This document shows, piece by piece, positions 6,999-14,216 of a DNA stretch of 16,038 bases. The stretch covers positions 1-16,038 of the forward strand of contig CAIQQL010000002.1 of assembly GCA_903873955.1 (NCBI GenBank). The letters are read 5' to 3'. Positions within the stretch are counted from its first letter, which is position 1. Each line of letters opens with the position of its first letter. The position numbers and the translations under genes are program-made. The DNA comes from an uncultured archaeon (GTDB taxonomy: Archaea; Nanobdellota; Nanobdellia; Pacearchaeales; GW2011-AR1). The notes below the pieces were generated by a model. It had not been told where the DNA came from, made no database searches, and saw nothing but the letters and a program-made list of their open reading frames with translations.

Positions 6999-8110
6999 TT
7001 TATTGAAATCTGCATGTTACATGACTCTTTTAGCAAAGTGTCTGAAATCTTGTCGCATACATTTATTGTTTTTGTCGCGATGGCACTGTAACAGTAATCT
7101 TTTCTTGTCTGGTCGACTATGCTATTGCAGAAGGCGAGCTTGGCGGCCGAAGGTGCTGCAATGACCGCGTTTCCATAACAGACATCCCGATTATACTGGT
7201 TTTGGATAAGTGCACACATCTGCAATGATTGTTGAGCGGAAACATTCGCTTTCTTGACTGCCATCATAATCAGATCGGAGTCGGATGTCTTATTTGCTAT
7301 GATCACCACTATTTTACAATCTTCAGGGCAGGTCACATTGTTTTCTCCAGTTTCACAAATGAAATTTCCACAGCAGGGAGTTTGAGGTTCGAAAACGCAC
7401 TGGTTGTTGGTGCAGCTATCTTTTGTACATTTATTATGGTCATCACAACCGGTTTGACAAGATAGTAATGCCGTGTCATTTTTTAACGGGGTGATGCTGC
7501 TTTTGTTTAGAGTTGCAACTTCAAATGTTTTATTGACAGTAAATGTCTCTCCTTGATATGTCGCACTTGCGAACACGCCGTAAGTCCCTCCAGGCAGCTT
7601 TGTTGTGCCAATACTTTTCTGTATCGGCTCTTCTGCTTTAAGGGTGGTGCTCTCTTCACTCGTCAGACTGCTAAATGATCTTCCACTTTCACTGGTTACG
7701 CCTGTTTGCAGTTTCAGAGGATACTCCTTATCTTTGTTGTCGCTTATGAGCATCACTGAAAATGTGAGCGAATCCCCTTCATTTATCTGGTCAGGCATAT
7801 CATTTATTTCTAAGGAAAGCGTCTCTTCAGTAGTCTGAACTGGAGGGACTGTTCCACCCCTAAAGAAAAAATACCAGACCAGAATTCCCAATACGACAAC
7901 AATCCCTGCGATAATTAACCATAGCCTATAATCCTTAAAATCAAGGGTCAGTCCTTTTGGTTTAGATTCTTGTGGAACCAAGGCCCGTAATGCCTCTTCA
8001 ATCTCTTGGGGCCTATATCCTTGCATCAACAGCCCTTGTCTAATTGCATCAAGGCTCCTTCCTAAGGCTTGTTGACTCCGAACCCAATTGATAATGCCTT
8101 GATTTACCAT
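6989..8110 (-). CDS. Single-pass surface protein with cysteine-rich ectodomain and three C-x11-C modules (373 aa)
   Basis: An N-terminal helical domain (1-45; LDAIRQGLLMQGYRPQEIEEAL) resembles small UBA-like helical domains found before membrane anchors in archaea. One transmembrane helix follows (about 62-84), then an Ig-like beta domain (about 95-200). Next is a cysteine-rich module with 10 cysteines at 218-265, including CTKDSC, CCGNFICETGE and CPEDC. The C-terminal part (299-364) holds three helical units with pairs Cys299/311, Cys328/340 and Cys352/364, each spaced exactly C-x11-C. There is no cleavable signal; the short N-terminus is expected inside and the rest outside. It lies divergent to the envelope operon starting at 8214, and the shared intergenic region suggests a common envelope role. 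The function is unknown. Confidence 0.85.
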   Translation of the reverse strand: MVNQGIINWVRSQQALGRSLDAIRQGLLMQGYRPQEIEEALRALVPQESKPKGLTLDFKDYRLWLIIAGIVVVLGILVWYFFFRGGTVPPVQTTEETLSLEINDMPDQINEGDSLTFSVMLISDNKDKEYPLKLQTGVTSESGRSFSSLTSEESTTLKAEEPIQKSIGTTKLPGGTYGVFASATYQGETFTVNKTFEVATLNKSSITPLKNDTALLSCQTGCDDHNKCTKDSCTNNQCVFEPQTPCCGNFICETGENNVTCPEDCKIVVIIANKTSDSDLIMMAVKKANVSAQQSLQMCALIQNQYNRDVCYGNAVIAAPSAAKLAFCNSIVDQTRKDYCYSAIATKTINVCDKISDTLLKESCNMQISIKKN

Positions 8111-8137
8111 CTTTCTTTTTTTTCCTAAGGTTCCGAG

Positions 8138-8147
8138 CTATAAAAAC
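8138..8147 (-). promoter_or_regulatory. TATA-like box of the 373-aa surface protein
   Basis: On the minus strand this reads GTTTTTATAG, centred about 32 bases before the ATG at 8110. An AGGA lies close to the start codon but is probably at or just inside the transcript end. Confidence 0.45.
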
Positions 8148-8172
8148 ATTTTGAGTAGATGCCAAGAGAAAG

Positions 8173-8189
8173 TTTATATATCTTTAAAC
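8173..8189 (+). promoter_or_regulatory. TATA-like box of the envelope operon
   Basis: TTTATATA and CTTTAAAC overlap a region centred 28-37 bases before the ATG at 8214. It probably drives the genes at 8214, 8966 and 11172. No other clear promoter is seen within this block. Confidence 0.5.
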
Positions 8190-8213
8190 TCTCGATTAGC
8201 TATCGGATAAAAA

Positions 8214-8969
8214 ATGGTTGATTCATATCTTAATGCACAGGTCTCTTATTTACGGAAAGCGTTTAATTTCAAAAAGCCTTTTTGGTCTACCTACTTTTTA
8301 GACACTCTTTTTTATTTTCTTTTAATTGCAGGTTTTCTCTTTTGGATATATCTTTTAGTTCAGCAAGCGCAAGGCATACAACAATCCGATTTTGGCGTCC
8401 TTTTCACTGGAACTCCTCAGCAAGTTGATGATGTCTATACTACGCTGAAGTCCTTTTTTATAGCCTTGATCCTTACCCTTTCACTCTTCTTGCTATATAT
8501 CCTCCTTTTGATGACTTTCTTTAAGGGTTTTATCTATTCCAAACTTTTAGGCAAGAAGACTGGATTTGCCCATTACGTGAAACTGTTTTTTACTAGCTTT
8601 GCAGGGTTTGTGCTTTTTGGAGCCTTGTTTGTTTTCTGCTCCCTGACAAAACAAAGCATACTTGCAGGGATTGTCATGGTCTTGGCAGTGTATCTTTACA
8701 GTCTTTTCCTCTATCATTTTACAAAGACCAGCATCGTCTTTAAATCGTTAGGGAGTATGTTCAAGTCCTCAATTCTTGTCCATAAGTTCCTTCTCTTTTT
8801 TATCGTCAGTCTTTTAAGCCTGGTTGTCTATGACCTCACTATCGCTAAACTGCTCAATTCTGTCCCTCTTCCTCTTTCCATCAACGCCCTCATCAACCTC
8901 TTTTGCGTATCCTTTATTTTTGCATTAATCCGCAGATATTTTATTGTCATCTCAGACCATCTTTCATGA
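8214..8969 (+). CDS. Six-helix integral membrane protein (251 aa), unknown function
   Basis: Hydrophobic helices are visible at about residues 28-50, 80-102, 122-143, 148-168, 190-209 and 220-238. They are joined by short loops, with a larger polar loop at about 51-78. No catalytic or transport motif is recognisable, and positive residues (FNFKKPFW, LLGKKTGF) suggest a cytoplasmic N-terminus. It is the first gene of a tightly packed operon. Its TGA overlaps the start of the next gene as ATGA, so translation is coupled. By position it may be a membrane platform or assembly partner for the following surface proteins; this is inference from gene order only. Confidence 0.85.
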   Translation: MVDSYLNAQVSYLRKAFNFKKPFWSTYFLDTLFYFLLIAGFLFWIYLLVQQAQGIQQSDFGVLFTGTPQQVDDVYTTLKSFFIALILTLSLFLLYILLLMTFFKGFIYSKLLGKKTGFAHYVKLFFTSFAGFVLFGALFVFCSLTKQSILAGIVMVLAVYLYSLFLYHFTKTSIVFKSLGSMFKSSILVHKFLLFFIVSLLSLVVYDLTIAKLLNSVPLPLSINALINLFCVSFIFALIRRYFIVISDHLS

Positions 8970-11170
8970 AGGTACAAAAAAAAGGGCAGCTGGCAGTATT
9001 CATTGTCCTAGCCATCTTCATTGTGATTCTCGGTGTTTTAGTGTATCTTTATCTTAACCGTGTCCAAGAAACGGGAACTACTACCACGACTGAAGGAGCG
9101 CAGATTGTCTCTGCAGAGATCCGTCCTGCCGCTGATTTGGTCCAAAATTGCCTTGATCGCTATGCCTTACAGGGAGTCAAGATTCTCGGTCTTCAAGGAG
9201 GATATATCTATCTTCCCTCTGACATGCCTTCAGACCTTTTCAAGAATGACCGTGGTGAGGAGGTCGCTGCGAAAGGACTTACCTTTGAGGTTAATGAACA
9301 GAAGAAAGGGTTTAATCAAGTCCCTTATTGGATTGCAGAGAACAAAACGGCTATACCTTCCACAAATTTTATGGAACGAGAATTGGGCAACTATATTGAC
9401 AACAGTGTACTGTTCTGCACCAATTATTTTAACGATTTAAAAAATCAAGGTATGAACATCACTATTGGAATTCCCCATACTGAAGTCCATATGTACGACA
9501 ATGTCTATGTCACCTTACATTGGCCATTGACCCTCTCGCTTAAAGGACAAGTTTTTACCTTTGATCGCAGCTCTACTACTGTTCCAGTAAACTTTGCAAC
9601 AATCCATAACACGGCCTTTACTCTTGCAACGAATGAGCTTGCTAACACCTATTTAGAACAGCACGCCCTTTCCCTTATCTCTCTTTATGGCTATTCTGGT
9701 GGTGCCAAAGACTCCTCTACGCTTCCGCCTATGGTATTTACTGACACCAATACTAACTGTAATTCTGTCTCTTGGGATAAACCTAGCGTCAAGGAACTTT
9801 TCAGAAGTATCCTCCATCAGAATTATCCTTTTCTCAAGATCAATGCGACCAACTTTACACGTATCCTTTCTTCAGACCCCACGGAGCAGGGAACCTATGA
9901 CAGCTTTATTCGGGACTTTACAGAGCCCCTACCAAACATTCATGTAGACTTCTCTTCACCATCCTATCAAGATATCCAATTCAATGTTGTTTCCAGTAAT
10001 GGGGGGCAATCTCTTGCCCCAGAAAGAGTCTCCCAGACGATTCCTTTCATGTCCACTATCTGTACCTTCAAGTATCAATACAAATATTCTGTTTCAGCAC
10101 CCATCCTTGTGAAAATCCATGATGATAACTCCATGAAACTGCAGGGAGGTTTCGACTTTTACTTCCCTATGAAGATGTATCTTTGTGGAAATCAGGCACA
10201 TGGCTGCACGGGTGCTCCGCATTATCTTGCAAATATCACTAGTGTCAATCAAGTATTGGGCATCACTGCTCCTTTGAACATCCTGAACTGTTCTAACACA
10301 AACTCTACCTTGAATGTTTCCGTACGCGCTGAGGGCTCTCCTGCCCCAAATGTCGATATAACTGAATTTTGCAGTGATTATCTTACTGACTGTTATCTCG
10401 GCAGAACAGACTCCTTTGGTAAACTAAACACCTCTCTGGTCAAGTGCTCTAAACCCCTGCTGCGTCTTCAAAAAATGGGATATGCCACTACTGAATCCTC
10501 GCTGAACCTGACCTATGACCTTGAACCTATCCATAACTATACCCTTGACCTTCAACTGGTCAAAGCAAGTACATTCCTTCTTAATTATTATTTAAGTAAC
10601 GGGTTCACAAGCATCCATCCTAACTGCACCAGTCGTTATGGGTCTGCTAGCAGCTTACTTGCTGCTACTCGTTCTGGTATGCGCAAACCGACTGACAAGG
10701 TTATCATCAATTTTATAGGACCTACCCTTGAAACCCCTACGCTCATTTATCCTCTACAAAAAAACCTGCGGTTGAATAGCGGTAAGTTCAATCTCTCCAC
10801 CAGCTATCAGGGGCAAGTAGTCATCCATCCTGCTGAATATGGTGATGATGACCATAAACAATGGATCAGTTTCAACGCAGCAGGTAGCGGGGATTACTCA
10901 GGGTTATGGATGCTTGGAGAAATCTCCACTCCTCTTAACCTCACTCGTAATGGATTCAAAGGGACATCGATAACACTTCCTGTGTTTGTAGAGCATTATT
11001 CTGATGAAGACCTTAATGTGAAGTCCATCGAGAATCCAGCGATACAAACTGACGGCTCTCTTTATGGTACAGTAACAGGTGATAAGAACTGTGACGGGAA
11101 GGCAGAGACTGTGACCTTGCATCTTTATCCCAAAGATTATTTAAACTTTATAAAACCGGAGTTTAGATAA
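8966..11170 (+). CDS. Large surface protein with pilin-leader-like N-terminus (734 aa)
   Basis: The start is the ATG at 8966, which overlaps the upstream stop. An open extension to 8903 lies within the previous gene and would put 21 residues before the leader. The N-terminus MKVQKKGQLAVFIVLAIF has a short basic KKGQ segment directly before a 20-residue hydrophobic helix. This resembles archaeal class III (pilin/archaellin) leaders and the KGQ-anchored proteins of DPANN genomes. The ectodomain follows, with LGLQGGYIYLP (74-84). At about 450-530 is a region resembling a carboxypeptidase-regulatory-like beta domain (GRTDSFGKLNTSL and LRLQKMGYAT). There are about a dozen N-x-S/T sequons and scattered cysteines, fitting an N-glycosylated cell-surface protein. 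Whether the leader is cleaved is not visible. Confidence 0.85.
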   Translation: MKVQKKGQLAVFIVLAIFIVILGVLVYLYLNRVQETGTTTTTEGAQIVSAEIRPAADLVQNCLDRYALQGVKILGLQGGYIYLPSDMPSDLFKNDRGEEVAAKGLTFEVNEQKKGFNQVPYWIAENKTAIPSTNFMERELGNYIDNSVLFCTNYFNDLKNQGMNITIGIPHTEVHMYDNVYVTLHWPLTLSLKGQVFTFDRSSTTVPVNFATIHNTAFTLATNELANTYLEQHALSLISLYGYSGGAKDSSTLPPMVFTDTNTNCNSVSWDKPSVKELFRSILHQNYPFLKINATNFTRILSSDPTEQGTYDSFIRDFTEPLPNIHVDFSSPSYQDIQFNVVSSNGGQSLAPERVSQTIPFMSTICTFKYQYKYSVSAPILVKIHDDNSMKLQGGFDFYFPMKMYLCGNQAHGCTGAPHYLANITSVNQVLGITAPLNILNCSNTNSTLNVSVRAEGSPAPNVDITEFCSDYLTDCYLGRTDSFGKLNTSLVKCSKPLLRLQKMGYATTESSLNLTYDLEPIHNYTLDLQLVKASTFLLNYYLSNGFTSIHPNCTSRYGSASSLLAATRSGMRKPTDKVIINFIGPTLETPTLIYPLQKNLRLNSGKFNLSTSYQGQVVIHPAEYGDDDHKQWISFNAAGSGDYSGLWMLGEISTPLNLTRNGFKGTSITLPVFVEHYSDEDLNVKSIENPAIQTDGSLYGTVTGDKNCDGKAETVTLHLYPKDYLNFIKPEFR
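11158..11161 (+). promoter_or_regulatory. Shine-Dalgarno-like GGAG before the 784-aa protein gene
   Basis: GGAG lies 10 bases before the ATG at 11172, inside the last codons of the upstream gene. It supports that start and translation from the operon mRNA. Confidence 0.5.
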
Positions 11171-11171
11171 C

Positions 11172-13526
11172 ATGAGAAAGATTTTCAAGGACCAGTTAGT
11201 ATTTTTCTTCACGTTTTTATTGTTAACTCTTCCATTCTGTATATCTTCGGTTCTTGCTGATTCTACTCCTACCGGTCCGCAATTACAGATTGTCAGCCCG
11301 GTAAACACAACTTATCTCTCTTCTTCTGTCCCGTTGGTGTTTAGCGCCACTGGAGATGTAAGCTCATTATGGTATTTTGATGGGCAGTCTATGATTCCTT
11401 ACAGTAACCCTGACACCTTGTCCTTGAATGAAGGCAGTTATGTCTACTCCTTTTTTGCCAATGATAGTCATGGGAGAGTGAGCTCTGCTACAGTCGCGTT
11501 CTTAGTCAACCTTTCAAGCTATGACTCTGGATCTTCGAGTTATACCTTAAATGATACGGAAAACCTCGCCAACGTCAGTGATGTAGGTCAGTCCTGCATT
11601 GAGAAAAATAAAAAAACCAATGCTTTTGCAGATTCTCTTGACAACGGGGTTATGAAGACTGTTGAAACGGTCGCATCAATCATGTACATGATATGCACAG
11701 TTATCAGCGCGATTACCATGGTCATCTCAACACTTGACCTGCTTTTTGACAATACTGGCGGATGTTTATGTGTCGGTTTACCTTTTACCACCGGACTTTG
11801 TGCAGGTGTAGCGGGCCTTCAAACTTCCTGGAAATATGTCACGACATTTACAGATAAGATTTGCTGTTTTGTCAACTGTGGATGGTGTACCGGCGATGGC
11901 AGTTGCGCAGGAGTCTTCGGCTCAAACAGTATCATGTCCAAAGGTATTCCTGGCCTTTCGACTGCGATGAACTTTGCACATCTTAGTCCTTATGAAAACA
12001 TCTATACGGCCATGGCCTGTTTTTGCCCTGTCGCTATCTTGTTTAATCTACGTAAACTAAAGGCAATCTACCAAACTTATAACTGCTGTGTTGAAGAGGC
12101 TTGCAATAATGGACTGAGCACCCAGTCTTGTGAAGTGATGCTCAATGAAGCAACTTGCATGTACTGGGAAGGGTCCCTTTACAAGATGGTGGTGAAAGTG
12201 GTGATCTCTATTATCACAGGGCTTATTGTTGGTCTGATCGTCAAATTAGTAGCCCAGGCGTTATTGACAAATTGCATGAACGCAATCCTTAAATTGACGA
12301 CCATTCCTGGAACAATCGCCAGTGTTCAAGATGCCTGGAAATGGATGAATGAACGGTTTTCTGAACCAAACTGCAAAGACCTAGGGTTTGATACGGTCAA
12401 GAAAAGTGTCCAAGCTAGCGAAGAGACCTTCTCTTATCGCCTTTATGACAACGATGGGTCTGGCAGATTTAAGACCATGACCTCGAACAAAGATAAAAAG
12501 GCGGTTGTTGGTGTTTCAACCTCTACTATTGCAACCACCAATCCTCAGATTGATAATTCCAAAAAAGACATCGTCTCATTTGATGACTCGCTAGGGAACC
12601 GCGGTGCCCATATTGAGACAATCTCTGGATCAAACAAACTAAATGCCCCTAATGGATTGGCTGCGTCAGATACAGTAACCCTTAAAGAAGACTCCAATAA
12701 TCAAATTGGTGCAGGTTCTCTTGGGACGGTTACCGAAATATATGCAAACGGCAATTATCAGGTTAGTTACACCAGCACCAAAGGCGAGGAAAAGACTCTT
12801 GTTGTAATTCCTCAGCATGCTTCCGAAAGCATCGATTCGGCGCAAAGAGTTGTTGCTGGAGGCATTGATGCAAACGGAAACCCAACCAAGGCGGATGAAA
12901 ATGAAGTCGGCTATCTTCAATGTGACCGAACCGCTAAAGTTCAGACTCTTTCACAAGAAGTTGGTGAAATGAAATCCAGTGGTCAGGTTACTTTAAGCGA
13001 TGGCAGGACTGCACAACCTGACTCAGCAGGAACGTATCATATTGTGGACTCCGATGGACAGGTGACCGGTACTTCGGTAACCACTATTGAAACAACCCTT
13101 TTTGTTAATAAGAATACAAAATTTGATACGGTCAACTCCGTAGCTGATTATTATGCTGATTCCGGCCTTGCCACTAAGAACGACTACCTTCAGGAACCAC
13201 AAGAGCTCAAATTTGGAGGAAAACCTCTCATTGGGACGATAATCAAAGCAGACAATGACAAAGATTATACTATTGTCAGTGATAAACTGTATGAATATAG
13301 CGATACCAAACATGACTGGGTACTGTCAAAGGATCCTACCCCTGTACAGGTAGACTCAAAACTCACTAAGACGGATATCTCTTTATTAAATCAACAAAAA
13401 GCAAACAATGCCGCAGTCTACAGCCTTGTTTGGACTTTGCTTGATAAGACTTTAGGAAGTTATGCCTATAGTAAAATAGATGACATGTGCAAGGAAGACG
13501 CCAATTCTTCGTCTTGGTATAACTAA
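11172..13526 (+). CDS. Large cysteine-rich membrane protein with signal peptide and Ig-like domain (784 aa)
   Basis: A signal peptide (1-29) ends in VLA before DST. An Ig-like domain follows at about 37-113, with IVSPVNTTYL and FFANDSHGRVSSATVAFLV. A membrane-embedded core spans about 140-401 and contains 19 cysteines, including CLC, CCFVNCGWC, CFCP and CCVEEAC. Hydrophobic segments lie at about 166-193, 197-217, 278-293 and 337-365. A polar, beta-rich, cysteine-poor region (about 420-735) holds DNDGSGRF. The final 40 residues (VYSLVWTLLDKTLGSYAYSK) look like a separate conserved tail. The gene starts one base after its upstream neighbour's stop. The architecture fits a DPANN envelope protein, and disulfide bonding outside the cell is likely. 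I do not recognise a named family or an enzymatic function. Confidence 0.85.
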   Translation: MRKIFKDQLVFFFTFLLLTLPFCISSVLADSTPTGPQLQIVSPVNTTYLSSSVPLVFSATGDVSSLWYFDGQSMIPYSNPDTLSLNEGSYVYSFFANDSHGRVSSATVAFLVNLSSYDSGSSSYTLNDTENLANVSDVGQSCIEKNKKTNAFADSLDNGVMKTVETVASIMYMICTVISAITMVISTLDLLFDNTGGCLCVGLPFTTGLCAGVAGLQTSWKYVTTFTDKICCFVNCGWCTGDGSCAGVFGSNSIMSKGIPGLSTAMNFAHLSPYENIYTAMACFCPVAILFNLRKLKAIYQTYNCCVEEACNNGLSTQSCEVMLNEATCMYWEGSLYKMVVKVVISIITGLIVGLIVKLVAQALLTNCMNAILKLTTIPGTIASVQDAWKWMNERFSEPNCKDLGFDTVKKSVQASEETFSYRLYDNDGSGRFKTMTSNKDKKAVVGVSTSTIATTNPQIDNSKKDIVSFDDSLGNRGAHIETISGSNKLNAPNGLAASDTVTLKEDSNNQIGAGSLGTVTEIYANGNYQVSYTSTKGEEKTLVVIPQHASESIDSAQRVVAGGIDANGNPTKADENEVGYLQCDRTAKVQTLSQEVGEMKSSGQVTLSDGRTAQPDSAGTYHIVDSDGQVTGTSVTTIETTLFVNKNTKFDTVNSVADYYADSGLATKNDYLQEPQELKFGGKPLIGTIIKADNDKDYTIVSDKLYEYSDTKHDWVLSKDPTPVQVDSKLTKTDISLLNQQKANNAAVYSLVWTLLDKTLGSYAYSKIDDMCKEDANSSSWYN

Positions 13527-13532
13527 GAAAGT

Positions 13533-13542
13533 TTTATTAACT
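13533..13542 (+). promoter_or_regulatory. TATA-like element TTTATTAACT (copy 1)
   Basis: This 10-mer begins 29 bases before the ATG at 13562. The identical 10-mer begins 29 bases before the ATG at 14217. It is probably the TATA box of a leaderless gene. Confidence 0.55.
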
Positions 13543-13561
13543 TTATTTTTTAATCATCTCC

Positions 13562-14185
13562 ATGGTGGATACAAATTATAAAAAAACGGTAAGATCCTCT
13601 TTTTCTGGGCACGATCCTACGCGCCAACTTGAAACGTTACAGCGAAATCTTGCTTCAGGTATCCAGCAAAGGCTGATTACTATCGAGGAGATCCGAACGT
13701 TAAGCGGCGAACTTTATCGTCTTGGGGGAGGTGAGGCACTTCAATCTACCTTGAACAAGCTTTATGGATCAAACGGTTTGTCACGTTCCTCATATGGCGA
13801 GAAGATTTTCTATGCTATGAAAAGTGTGGTGCCACAAAGAGACAATATCACTCTAGAGTCCCTGGCTGAAACTCGGGCTTTTTATCTTTCCCATCAAAGA
13901 TCAGGACAGGCGCCTTCGGGTCCCGGTCATTCTCATCTTCGTTCTGCGGTTACTTTAATCTTCTCTTTTCTTGGGTTATTGATCATCATTTTTGGACTTA
14001 AACTTGCCGCTCATGTCTCCGGTTCAGTGGTGCAAGACAGTGCCTCTGGGACAGTCTTGCCTTCTCTTGCCATCTTTCTCTCTCTTCTCTTCATCTTTGT
14101 TGTTCTGCTGGTCCTTTGGAAGTTTCAACCCACCCGGAATGTCAAAGAAGGAAAAACACAACTTCGTTCTTCGAGAAAAAAGTAA
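13562..14185 (+). CDS. Two-helix membrane protein with N-terminal helical domain (207 aa), unknown function
   Basis: Residues 1-112 are polar and predicted helical (for example LETLQRNLASGIQQRLITIEE), with no recognised motif. A short Gly/Ser/Pro-rich linker (113-123) leads to two transmembrane helices at about 128-149 and 166-187, then a basic tail ending SSRKK. The topology is probably a hairpin, with both the N-domain and the tail in the cytoplasm by the positive-inside rule. The gene follows the envelope operon by 35 bases but has its own TATA-like element, identical to that of the next gene. It may link the envelope genes to the PEP-synthase-like gene; this is inference from promoter identity and position. 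Confidence 0.8.
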   Translation: MVDTNYKKTVRSSFSGHDPTRQLETLQRNLASGIQQRLITIEEIRTLSGELYRLGGGEALQSTLNKLYGSNGLSRSSYGEKIFYAMKSVVPQRDNITLESLAETRAFYLSHQRSGQAPSGPGHSHLRSAVTLIFSFLGLLIIIFGLKLAAHVSGSVVQDSASGTVLPSLAIFLSLLFIFVVLLVLWKFQPTRNVKEGKTQLRSSRKK

Positions 14186-14187
14186 TA

Positions 14188-14197
14188 TTTATTAACT
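14188..14197 (+). promoter_or_regulatory. TATA-like element TTTATTAACT (copy 2)
   Basis: Placed two bases after the stop of the preceding gene and 29 bases before the ATG at 14217. It matches copy 1 at all ten positions and at the same distance from the start codon. Confidence 0.55.
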
Positions 14198-14216
14198 AAA
14201 TTACTTTATTTCAATC

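Noticed and set aside
8903..8965. 21-codon extension of the 734-aa surface protein
   Set aside because: It overlaps the upstream gene and would bury the KKGQ leader and its hydrophobic helix. The ATGA overlap at 8966 is a more natural start.
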